Below, one piece after another: positions 53,072 through 60,479 of a stretch of DNA of 64,000 nt. The position numbers and the translations under genes were made by a program. The stretch comes from Corynebacterium lemuris. Lineage in GTDB: Bacteria > Actinomycetota > Actinomycetes > Mycobacteriales > Mycobacteriaceae. The stretch is taken from contig NZ_JANWTC010000002.1 in NCBI RefSeq assembly GCF_024919295.1, positions 186,001 through 250,000 of the forward strand. Direction: 5' to 3'. The notes under the pieces were generated by a model that was not told the origin of the DNA, searched no databases, and saw only the letters and a program-made list of their open reading frames with translations. How positions within the stretch are numbered: position 1 is the first letter of the stretch; every line of letters starts with the position of its first letter.

Positions 53072-54439
53072 ATGGATCTGAGAAACCGCATTGACGCGGC
53101 CCCGATGTCACGGGCCCAACTCTGGATCATCGGCGTCTGTGTCGCCCTGAACATGTCGGACGGCTTCGACGTCCTGGCCATGGCCTTCAGCGCCAGTTCC
53201 ATCAGCAACGAGTGGGACCTCTCCGGTGCCCAGCTGGGTCTGCTGCTCAGCGCCGCGCTCTTCGGCATGGCCGCCGGCTCAATCTTCGTCTCGCAGATCG
53301 CGGACATCGTCGGCCGCCGCGCCACCATCCTCTGGTGCACCGTCCTCATCGCCGTGGGCATGGGGCTGGCGGCGATGTCCACCAGCTACGAGATGCTGCT
53401 GATCCTGCGCATCCTCACCGGCGTGGCCATCGGTACCCTCCAGGCCTGCCTGAACGTGGTCGTCGCGGAGTACTCCTCGGCGAAGCGTCGACCCATCTCC
53501 CTCAGCCTCTACACCGCAGGCCAGCCCATCGGCGGTGTCCTCGGTGGTCTCGTGGCAGCCCTGCTGCTCAGCGAGTTCGGCTGGCGCGCCATTTTCCTGC
53601 TGGGCGCAGTGATCAACATCGCGCTCGTCCCCTTCATCCTGCGCTACGTGCCCGAGTCCATCGACTACCTGGTCACCCGCCGGCCCAACCATGCGCTGGC
53701 GAAGATCAACGGGATCCTGGCCCGGATCGGGCAGTCCGCCATCCCGGAGCTGCCTACCGCCCGGACCGCCGTGTCCGTCGCCGGCCGCTGGGGACAGATT
53801 TTCGCGGGTCGTTCCGGTCTGATCACGCTCCTCATCAGCACCGCGTTCTTCATGCTCATGGCAGGCTTCTACTTCGCCAACTCCTGGACCCCGCGCCTGA
53901 TCGTGGTCAGCGGCTTCTCCGATGAGAACGGTGTGCTGGCCGGCACGATGTTCAGCCTCGGCGGCATCTTCGGTGCGGTCCTTTTCGGCCCCGTCGCCGC
54001 CCGCTTCACGGTCCAGCGGAGCCTCATCGTCGCCTTCCTGCTCGCCGGCGCCGGCTTCGTGGCCTTCGCCTCCAGCCTGTTCTCCCTGTCCACCGCGATC
54101 ACGGCCGCAGCTTTCCTCGGCTTCATCACCAGCGCCTGCATGGCCGGACTGTTCGCCCTCGGCCCCCAGTTCTACGCCGCAGAGGTCCGGGCCGCAGCCG
54201 TCGGCTTCGTCATCGGCGCCGGCCGCATCGGCGCCATCCTCTCTCCGATCATCGTCGGAGCGCTTCTCGACGGCGGCTGGACCGCCGACTCCCTCTACTA
54301 CCTGTTCCTCGTTCCGATGATCATCGCGGCCGGCGTGATCGTCCCCCTGGGCAACCGCCGGTTCACGGGAAAGGCTGAGACCACAGCCACGGTCGTCGAG
54401 CAGTCCGAGCCCACCCGGCCCGTCACCGCCAAAGCCTAG
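53072..54439 (+). CDS. genK: Aromatic acid:H+ symporter (AAHS family MFS)
   Basis: A 455-residue MFS permease with 12 helices. SDGFDVLAMAFSASSIS in TM1 carries the acidic D-G-F-D motif of aromatic acid symporters, and DIVGRRATIL is the loop 2-3 motif. By context it imports 3-hydroxybenzoate or gentisate. It starts 8 bp after the hydrolase gene with an AGGA site and is followed 30 bp later by the dioxygenase gene. Confidence 0.91.
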   Translation: MDLRNRIDAAPMSRAQLWIIGVCVALNMSDGFDVLAMAFSASSISNEWDLSGAQLGLLLSAALFGMAAGSIFVSQIADIVGRRATILWCTVLIAVGMGLAAMSTSYEMLLILRILTGVAIGTLQACLNVVVAEYSSAKRRPISLSLYTAGQPIGGVLGGLVAALLLSEFGWRAIFLLGAVINIALVPFILRYVPESIDYLVTRRPNHALAKINGILARIGQSAIPELPTARTAVSVAGRWGQIFAGRSGLITLLISTAFFMLMAGFYFANSWTPRLIVVSGFSDENGVLAGTMFSLGGIFGAVLFGPVAARFTVQRSLIVAFLLAGAGFVAFASSLFSLSTAITAAAFLGFITSACMAGLFALGPQFYAAEVRAAAVGFVIGAGRIGAILSPIIVGALLDGGWTADSLYYLFLVPMIIAAGVIVPLGNRRFTGKAETTATVVEQSEPTRPVTAKA

Positions 54440-54468
54440 AACCCCCAACAGCCACAAGGAGCACCTCC

Positions 54469-55593
54469 ATGTCGAACCAGCCCACCGTGATCACCTCCGC
54501 ACCCAACCAGCCGGAACCGAGCCCGGAACTCGACGCCCTCTACGCCGACTTCGAGGCCAACTCGACGGCACCCCTGTGGACGCAGACGAGTGACCTCATG
54601 CCCGGGCACCCGAAACCAGCGGCCGTGCCCTACGTGTGGGAGTGGGCGAAGCTGAAGAAGATCGCGCAGCGCTCCGGGGAACTCGTCCCGGTGGGCCGCG
54701 GCGGCGAACGCCGGGCCATCGGCCTCAAGAACCCGGGCCTGGCGCCCACGGCGTATGCCACCCCGACCCTGTGGGCCGCAATCCAGTGGCTGGGCCCCGG
54801 CGAGACCGCACCCGAGCACCGGCACTCCCAGAACGCCTTCCGTTTCGTCGTGGAGGGGGAGGGGGTGTGGACCGTGGTCAACGGCGATCCGGTGGCCATG
54901 CGCCGCGGAGACCTGCTGCTGACCCCGGGCTGGTCCTTCCACGGCCACCACAATGACACCGACCACCCGATGGCCTGGATCGACGGCCTCGACGCCCCCT
55001 TCGTCCACGACATGGACTTCGGCTTCTTCGAGTACGGCTCCGAGCGGGTCACCGACGAGGCGACACCCGCGACCTCCCGGGCCGAGCGGATGTGGGCCCA
55101 CCCGGGTCTGACCCCGCTGTCCCACCAGGATTCCACCGTGGCGACCCCGGTCGCGGCCTACCGCTGGGAGTACACCGACCAGGCTCTGACAGACCAGCTC
55201 GCCCTGGAGGACGAGGGCTACCCGGCCACCGTCGAACCCGGCCATGCGGCCATCAAGTACACCAACCCCACCAACGGTGGGGACGTCCTGCCGACGATCC
55301 GCTGCGAGTTCCACCGCCTGCGCCCGGAGACCCGCACCGCCCCGCGCCGGGAGGTCGGGTCCTCGGTCTGGCAGGTCTTCGAGGGCACCGGCGAGGTGGA
55401 ACTCAACGGCGAGGTCACCCGCCTGACCAAGGGGGATCTCTTCGTCGTCCCCTCCTGGGCCTCCTGGTCGCTGCGTTCGGAGTCCCAGCTGGATCTGTTC
55501 CGCTTCTCGGATGCCCCGATCGTGGAACGTCTGCAGTTCCAGCGGGCCTACCTCCCGGAGACCGGGCACTACCTGCCGGGCAGCAGGGGCTGA
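54469..55593 (+). CDS. genD: Gentisate 1,2-dioxygenase
   Basis: A 374-residue bicupin ring-cleavage dioxygenase forming maleylpyruvate. The first cupin has EHRHSQNAFRFVVEGEG near residue 117 (two His and a Glu-type ligand set) and FHGHHNDTDHP near 160 (further His). The second cupin near 275-350 has lost most ligands, as usual. WAAIQWLGPGETAPEHRHSQ is characteristic. AAGGAG is seven bases upstream. Confidence 0.94.
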   Translation: MSNQPTVITSAPNQPEPSPELDALYADFEANSTAPLWTQTSDLMPGHPKPAAVPYVWEWAKLKKIAQRSGELVPVGRGGERRAIGLKNPGLAPTAYATPTLWAAIQWLGPGETAPEHRHSQNAFRFVVEGEGVWTVVNGDPVAMRRGDLLLTPGWSFHGHHNDTDHPMAWIDGLDAPFVHDMDFGFFEYGSERVTDEATPATSRAERMWAHPGLTPLSHQDSTVATPVAAYRWEYTDQALTDQLALEDEGYPATVEPGHAAIKYTNPTNGGDVLPTIRCEFHRLRPETRTAPRREVGSSVWQVFEGTGEVELNGEVTRLTKGDLFVVPSWASWSLRSESQLDLFRFSDAPIVERLQFQRAYLPETGHYLPGSRG

Positions 55594-55599
55594 TCCGGG

Positions 55600-56148
55600 A
55601 TGGCTGAGCGTCTGGATCTGGCGACTGATCCGCGGATCCAGGGGGACCTGCACCTTGCCCGCCGGGCCACCGCCAACTTCCTCCGGGTCCTCCACCAGAT
55701 GCGGGCGGGGGACTACCCGGCAGTGACCATCCTGCCGGGTGTCAGCCGGGCGGAGGTGATCTCACTGCTGGGCCACCAGGCCCGGGAGTTCGCGCAGCTG
55801 TGCGACCGACTCCGTGGGGGAGAGGGGCCGGATGTGCAGCTGCGCACCGTCCCGGTGGAGGTCATCAGGTACGGGGCCACCCTGCCGCCGCAGGCGCTGC
55901 ACAACCTCTTTCAGCATTCTGCGGTGCACCTGGACGTGGAGTGGCGGGACCTGCCGGAACATCTGTGGTCTGCTCCGGTCCACACGGAAAACCGCAGCGA
56001 GACCACGCCGGCCCAGCTGCTGTGGGACCGTGCGGTGGATCTGTGGCGGGCGACGGTGCTCCTGAATCTCGGGGAATCAGAGGGTTTCATCCCGGAGCAG
56101 GTGCGGGGCCGACGTGCCGGGGAGCTGGAGCGCCTGCTGCTGCGTTGA
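55600..56148 (+). CDS. Maleylpyruvate isomerase-like (DinB fold) protein lacking zinc ligands
   Basis: A 182-residue protein at the end of the gentisate operon, clearly homologous to mycothiol-dependent maleylpyruvate isomerase (LDVEWRDLPEHLWSAPV matches the family segment). The known isomerase is about 240 residues with zinc bound by His52, Glu144 and His148 (C. glutamicum numbering). By my alignment those positions are Leu56, Asp147 and Ala151 here, and the C-terminal domain is missing. It may be inactive, a binding or regulatory protein, or use a different mechanism. A small spacing (6 bp) to genD implies coexpression. Confidence 0.8.
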   Translation: MAERLDLATDPRIQGDLHLARRATANFLRVLHQMRAGDYPAVTILPGVSRAEVISLLGHQAREFAQLCDRLRGGEGPDVQLRTVPVEVIRYGATLPPQALHNLFQHSAVHLDVEWRDLPEHLWSAPVHTENRSETTPAQLLWDRAVDLWRATVLLNLGESEGFIPEQVRGRRAGELERLLLR

Positions 56149-56154
56149 GAGGGA

Positions 56155-56196
56155 AACCTGTCCGCGGAGTACCACCCGGTACTCCGCGGACAGGTT
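56155..56196. terminator. Perfect 19-bp stem hairpin after the gentisate operon
   Basis: Arms 56155-56173 and 56178-56196 pair without mismatch around a 4-nt loop ACCC, seven bases after the last stop. It is the longest perfect stem seen in the window. No T run follows, so it may act as a terminator or an mRNA stabiliser. Confidence 0.75.
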
Positions 56197-56358
56197 CTGC
56201 TGTGCCGGCACCGCCCCGGAACACCCCGGGTATCGCGCCGCGAACCCTCACTGAAAATGCTGTCAAGTCCCCGACACGTTAAATTCTGGAGAACATATCT
56301 GACCGCTGAATCTGTCCCCTGAACAGGCTTTTTGATTGATAGGCACGCCAGGCGCAAC

Positions 56359-56379
56359 CTTTCACATTCATCGTGAAAG
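56359..56379. promoter_or_regulatory. Operator-like inverted repeat upstream of tmm
   Basis: CTTTCAC-N7-GTGAAAG, perfect 7-bp arms, just upstream of the putative -35 at 56387. The position is typical of an activator site; the LuxR-type regulator encoded at 59449-60360 is the obvious candidate. Confidence 0.5.
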
Positions 56380-56386
56380 ATGCACA

Positions 56387-56415
56387 TTCGCCAAATATGT
56401 GTTAACCTTTAGACC
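56387..56415 (+). promoter_or_regulatory. Putative tmm promoter (TTCGCC-N17-TAGACC)
   Basis: Weak -35 TTCGCC (56387-56392) and -10 TAGACC (56410-56415) with 17 bp spacing. A second hexamer, TAGGTT at 56440-56445, is an alternative. Weak boxes plus an upstream operator fit an activated promoter. Confidence 0.35.
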
Positions 56416-56421
56416 TGGGTG

Positions 56422-56678
56422 TGGCCCGGTTCAGAGTTTTAGGTTATGAATGTTGGCTGCTGCAGACCTCGTTTAAGGTGCGGCGGCCCCTCTGAATTCT
56501 CCCGGTTGGACGTGCATTGTAGGTGCGCCCCGAAGGCCACGTTGATGATTTGGACAACTTGAGAGAAGTCGCCGCGTACAGCGCGGCTCGGCGCCCCCGG
56601 CACTCCTGCCGGTTGGGCCCTTGCCCCGGAACGCGACGCATTAACCGTGGCCCGAGGGATCGGGTCGGAAAGGCATGC
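56422..56678 (+). other. Long hairpin-rich 5' leader of tmm (candidate cis-regulatory RNA)
   Basis: About 230-260 nt lie between the promoter and the TTG start. Three perfect local hairpins are visible: GCCGCG-TACAG-CGCGGC (56571-56587), CCGGCA-CTCC-TGCCGG (56597-56612) and CCCGA-GGGA-TCGGG (56651-56664), the last ending 4 nt before the GGAAAGG ribosome site. A 38-codon ORF starting at ATG 56446 (Cys-rich) is also possible. I could not match it to a known riboswitch class. Confidence 0.45.
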
Positions 56679-58079
56679 TTGACTAAGCGTATTGCAATCA
56701 TTGGGGCAGGTCCGAGCGGAATGGCGCAGCTGCGCGCATTCGAGTCCGCAGCGAAGAAGGGCCATGAGATGCCCGAGATCGTCTGCTACGAGAAGCAGGA
56801 CGACTGGGGCGGCCAGTGGAATTTCACCTGGCGCACCGGCACCGACCAGTACGGCGAGCCCGTGCACACCTCGATGTACCGCAATCTCTGGTCGAATGGC
56901 CCGAAGGAGGGCCTGGAGTTCGCGGAGTACACCTTCGATGAGCACTTCGGTCGCCCTGTCTCCTCCTACCCGCCGCGTGAGGCCCTATGGGACTACATCG
57001 CCGGCCGCGCGGAGAAGTCCGACGTCAAGAAGTTCGTGAAGTTCGCCCACGCCGTACGCTGGGTCGACTTCGACGAGGAGAGCAAGACCTTCACCGTGAA
57101 TGTGGAGAACCTGCGCACCGGTGAGACCGAGGCCAACGAGTTCGACCACGTGATCGTGGCCTCCGGTCACTTCACCTTCCCGAACGTCCCGCACTTCGAG
57201 GGCATCGACACCTTCCCGGGTCAGATCGTCCACGCCCACGAGTTCCGTGGTGCCGAGGCCCTGGCCGACAAGGACATCCTGCTCATCGGCGCGAGCTACT
57301 CCGCTGAAGACATCGGAACCCAGGCCTTCAAGATGGGTGCCCGCTCCGTGACCTTCTCCTACCGCAGCGCCCCCATGGGCTTCGACTGGCCGGAGGGCAT
57401 GGAGGAGCAGCCGCTCGTCGAGAAGTTCGACGGCAACACCGTGCACTTCTCCAACGGCCTGCAGCGCAAGTTCGACGCCGTGATCCTGTGCACCGGCTAC
57501 ATCCACCACTACCCGTTCCTGCCGGAGTCCCTGTCCCTGGATTCCCCGAACAACGTCTACCCGGACAACCTGTACCGCGGTGTCGTGTGGGAGAAGAACA
57601 ACCAGATGTTCTACCTGGGCGCCCAGGACCAGTGGTTCACCTTCAACATGTTCGACGCCCAGGCCTGGTACGTCCGTGACGTCATCCTCGGTGAGCGCGA
57701 GTTGCCCTCCAAGGAGGAGCAGCGCAAGAGCATCGACGCGTGGCTGGAGCGTTTCGACAAGCTGGACTCCATGGAGGACCAGGTTGATTTCCAGGGTGCT
57801 TATGTCCGCGACCTGATCGAGCAGACCGACTACCCGATGTTCGACCTGGACACCGTGTGCGGCATCTTCAAGGAGTGGATCCAGTCCAAGCGCGATGACA
57901 TCCTCAACTACCGCGACGTCACCTACACCTCGGTGATGACCGGTACCAAGGCTGCCCAGCACCACACCCCGTGGATGCTGGAGCTGGATGACTCGCTCGA
58001 GCGTTACCTCTCCACCCCGGCGCGCGACGACGCCCGCGACGTCTTCGAGGGCCGCGAGCCCGCCTCCAAGCGCAACTAA
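56679..58079 (+). CDS. tmm: Trimethylamine monooxygenase (bacterial flavin-containing monooxygenase)
   Basis: A 466-residue FMO that oxidises trimethylamine to the N-oxide with NADPH and O2; some homologues also oxidise indole or other amines. FAD site GAGPSGM near residue 8; FMO signature FPGQIVHAHEF near 175; NADP loop GASYSAEDIG near 205; LCTGYIHHYPFL near 315. Sequence blocks such as YEKQDDWGGQWNFTWRTG and TSMYRNLWSNGPKE closely match characterised Tmm enzymes. TTG 56679 is preferred, with GGAAAGG about 5 nt upstream; the frame is open upstream through the leader. A terminator follows. Confidence 0.92.
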   Translation: MTKRIAIIGAGPSGMAQLRAFESAAKKGHEMPEIVCYEKQDDWGGQWNFTWRTGTDQYGEPVHTSMYRNLWSNGPKEGLEFAEYTFDEHFGRPVSSYPPREALWDYIAGRAEKSDVKKFVKFAHAVRWVDFDEESKTFTVNVENLRTGETEANEFDHVIVASGHFTFPNVPHFEGIDTFPGQIVHAHEFRGAEALADKDILLIGASYSAEDIGTQAFKMGARSVTFSYRSAPMGFDWPEGMEEQPLVEKFDGNTVHFSNGLQRKFDAVILCTGYIHHYPFLPESLSLDSPNNVYPDNLYRGVVWEKNNQMFYLGAQDQWFTFNMFDAQAWYVRDVILGERELPSKEEQRKSIDAWLERFDKLDSMEDQVDFQGAYVRDLIEQTDYPMFDLDTVCGIFKEWIQSKRDDILNYRDVTYTSVMTGTKAAQHHTPWMLELDDSLERYLSTPARDDARDVFEGREPASKRN

Positions 58080-58097
58080 ACCGCTTATCGACGCCTG

Positions 58098-58141
58098 CCT
58101 CCCGCCCGGCCCCTTTCAGGGCCCGGGTGGGAGGTTTCGTC
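58098..58141. terminator. Terminator after tmm
   Basis: GC-rich hairpin (58098-58134) with about 12-15 paired bases followed by TTTCGTCATTTTT. Its core is almost identical to the hairpin at 60424-60467. Confidence 0.75.
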
Positions 58142-58249
58142 ATTTTTCGGGCAGAAACAAGTTCAGTAGTTTTGCGGTATCGGATGTGGGGCATCTCTCA
58201 ATATGGTGATCAGTGTTCAGCAGGCAACCCTTCAAGGAAGGCACTTCAC

Positions 58250-59398
58250 ATGAGCACCAAGCGCAAGGTCGGATATCTCTGGGACACCCTGTACGGCTGG
58301 GTGGACACAGGCAGCGGCGGTTTCACGCCAGCTGATCCCGGGGCGGGTCTGCAGCCGATCGGACACCATGTCGCCCATGCCGACACCAAGCGTCGTTTCC
58401 ATGAGGCAGTGCAGGTCTCCCCGCTGCGCGATGAGCTGACCGTCCTGCAGGCCGAATACGCCACCAGGGAGGACATCCTCCGCGTGCACACCCCGGAGAT
58501 GGTGGACTCGATCGAGTCCCAGTCGGAGACGGACAAGGGTGGCGATGCCGGCGACGGTGCGACCCCCTTCGGCAAGGGCGGATACGACATCGCCCGGCTG
58601 GCGGCAGGTGGCGTGAAACGCGCGGTCCGGGCGGTGCTGGAGGGTGAGGTCGACACGGCCTACGCCCTGGTCAACCCGCCCGGCCACCACGCCGAGCGGG
58701 CCCGCGGCATGGGTTTCTGTCTCTTCAACAACTGCTCTGTCGCCGCAGCCTACGCCCGCGAGGAACTGGGTATCAGCCGCGTGGCCATCGTCGACTGGGA
58801 TGTCCACCACGGCAACGGAACCCAGGACATCTGGTGGGACAATCCGGAGGTTCTCACCGTCTCCCTCCACCAGAACAAGTGCTACCCGCCGGAATCTGGT
58901 TTCCGCGAGCATAATGGTGAAGGTGCGGGTGAAGGCACGGCACTGAACATTCCGCTCCCGCCCGGCAGTGGCAATGCTGTCTACGAGGCGGCGATGCGGG
59001 ATGTGGTTGTGCCTGCGCTGGAGAAGTTCCAGCCTGAGCTCATCATCGTTGCCAGTGGTTTTGACGCTTCCGTGATGGATCCCCTGGCGCGTCAGATGGT
59101 CACCCAGCAGGGCTTCAAGAACATGACCGAGCTGATCCTCGAGGCCGCCGATGAGATCTGCGACGGCAAAATCGTCTTTGCCCAGGAGGGCGGTTACAGC
59201 CCCTACTACCTGCCGGTCTGCGGACTCGGCGTACTCGAGGTCCTCACCGGCGTGGAAACTGGTTTCGGCGATCCCTTCCAGGCGCTGTTCTCCACCCAGG
59301 GAGTCGATGACTATTTCGACCACCAGAAGCATGAGGTGGCGGAAGCCGCCAAGCTGGTGGACAAGGTCCCGGCGGCTGACCGGGTGTCCGTCAGCTAA
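58250..59398 (+). CDS. Class II histone deacetylase-like / acetylpolyamine amidohydrolase
   Basis: A 382-residue zinc amidohydrolase of the arginase-deacetylase fold. NPPGHHAERARGMGFCLFNN near residue 143 contains the catalytic His pair; VDWDVHHGNGTQ near 181 and SGFDAS near 268 provide zinc ligands (Asp, His, Asp); EGGYSP near 309 has the catalytic Tyr. Bacterial members deacetylate acetylpolyamines or other N-acyl amines. AAGGAAGG precedes the ATG by eight bases. It shares the neighbourhood of tmm and a LuxR regulator, suggesting use of N-acylated or methylated amines. Confidence 0.9.
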   Translation: MSTKRKVGYLWDTLYGWVDTGSGGFTPADPGAGLQPIGHHVAHADTKRRFHEAVQVSPLRDELTVLQAEYATREDILRVHTPEMVDSIESQSETDKGGDAGDGATPFGKGGYDIARLAAGGVKRAVRAVLEGEVDTAYALVNPPGHHAERARGMGFCLFNNCSVAAAYAREELGISRVAIVDWDVHHGNGTQDIWWDNPEVLTVSLHQNKCYPPESGFREHNGEGAGEGTALNIPLPPGSGNAVYEAAMRDVVVPALEKFQPELIIVASGFDASVMDPLARQMVTQQGFKNMTELILEAADEICDGKIVFAQEGGYSPYYLPVCGLGVLEVLTGVETGFGDPFQALFSTQGVDDYFDHQKHEVAEAAKLVDKVPAADRVSVS

Positions 59399-59409
59399 AT
59401 AGTCGTAAT

Positions 59410-59435
59410 GCCGGCCTGGATCACTCCGGGTCGGC
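59410..59435. terminator. Hairpin between the deacetylase and luxR-type genes
   Basis: GCCGGCCTGG-N6-CCGGGTCGGC, a 10-bp stem with two G-T pairs, followed by TTT, between convergent genes. Confidence 0.6.
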
Positions 59436-59448
59436 TTTCCGCCACCGG

Positions 59449-60360
59449 TCAGCTATCGGGTAGACGCCCGCGCGCGATCTGTCGCAGCGGTGCCCACCGC
59501 GGATGGGGTGCATAGATTCCTGCCCCCAGGGCGATGATCGCAGCCTCAAGCCGACTTTCTGCGCCCAGTTTCCGACGCAGGGAGCCCACATGGGATTGGA
59601 CGGTACGCACACTCAGATGCAGACGGGCCCCGATTTCCGCATCGGAGACACCGCAGCACAGGATGCTCAGGACCTGGATCTCCTGCCGGGTGAGGCCTGC
59701 GGTCTCCGTGGCGGTGGACACACGGACCTCGGCGTGACCGGGTTGTACAAGGCCCACGGAAACCAGCTGGTTGTCCAGCCACCAGAGGTGTTCCACGAAT
59801 GCAAGGGGAGATCTCTGGAACTCCCGCACATGCTCCTGAAACTCCGTATCCCGCTCCAGCGACTCCTTGAGGGAGGCATCCACCGTCACCGGCCAGTCGG
59901 GAGAGTCGCTCTCCGGAACCATGTCGACCAGGTGGCCGAGGAGCCCCGACACCGCGAGTGCGGCCTTCCGGGGAGCCCCTTCGAAGGCACGCGGAGTGCG
60001 ACTGGAGAAATGCGCCATCCCGATGGGGCCGGAATCGGTGTATAGCTCCAAGGTCATACCCTCGGCGTATCCTTCCGCCCCCAGGTAATCGCGGAACAGT
60101 TCCGAGCGGGTGAATTCACCCCGGATTGTTGCGGTGGAGATGGTCGGCGGCAGGGGAGCATCGGCGCTCGCGAATTGAGTAAATCCGCCCGGGTACTTCA
60201 CCGGGAACATATGCGCCAGAGCCCAAGCGGAGTTGGAGGAGTACCCCGTGCGAAAAACCTCCTGCGGACGTTTGCCCTGCTCCAGCCTGAGAAGCTGGGC
60301 CGCATCAAAGGGGATCAGCTCTTTCAACAGGGAAAACGCTGCTCCAAAATCACGGGACAT
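59449..60360 (-). CDS. LuxR-type transcriptional regulator
   Basis: A 303-residue regulator. The N-terminal 170 residues resemble a GAF-like sensor domain (FDAAQLLRLEQG, then GMTLELYTDSGPIGMAHFSSRT). The C-terminal LuxR helix-turn-helix starts near residue 225: LTRQEIQVLSILCCGVSDAEIGARLHLSVRTVQSHVGSLRRKLG. GGAGGAG precedes the ATG. It is convergent with the deacetylase gene and is the only regulator of the tmm module, so it probably controls that module; the ligand is unknown. Confidence 0.88.
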   Translation of the reverse strand: MSRDFGAAFSLLKELIPFDAAQLLRLEQGKRPQEVFRTGYSSNSAWALAHMFPVKYPGGFTQFASADAPLPPTISTATIRGEFTRSELFRDYLGAEGYAEGMTLELYTDSGPIGMAHFSSRTPRAFEGAPRKAALAVSGLLGHLVDMVPESDSPDWPVTVDASLKESLERDTEFQEHVREFQRSPLAFVEHLWWLDNQLVSVGLVQPGHAEVRVSTATETAGLTRQEIQVLSILCCGVSDAEIGARLHLSVRTVQSHVGSLRRKLGAESRLEAAIIALGAGIYAPHPRWAPLRQIARGRLPDS

Positions 60361-60423
60361 GAGACTCCTCCTCCAAGCCTCCAGGATAATTCCTCCCGGG
60401 GGTGGGCAGTCGGAAATCGCGCG

Positions 60424-60467
60424 GAAACTCCCGCCCGGCCCCTCTTCAGGGCCCGGGCGGGAGTTTC
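60424..60467. terminator. Terminator of the siderophore-binding protein gene
   Basis: Perfect 15-bp inverted repeat (60424-60438 with 60453-60467) 13 bp after the stop of the leftward gene. The core sequence nearly repeats the tmm terminator at 58098-58134. Confidence 0.8.
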
Positions 60468-60479
60468 ATCTTTGTCGGG

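Noticed and set aside
56446..56562. 38-codon Cys-rich ORF in the tmm leader as a real gene
   Set aside because: It has no ribosome site and may lie in the untranslated leader; kept only as a possibility within the leader finding.
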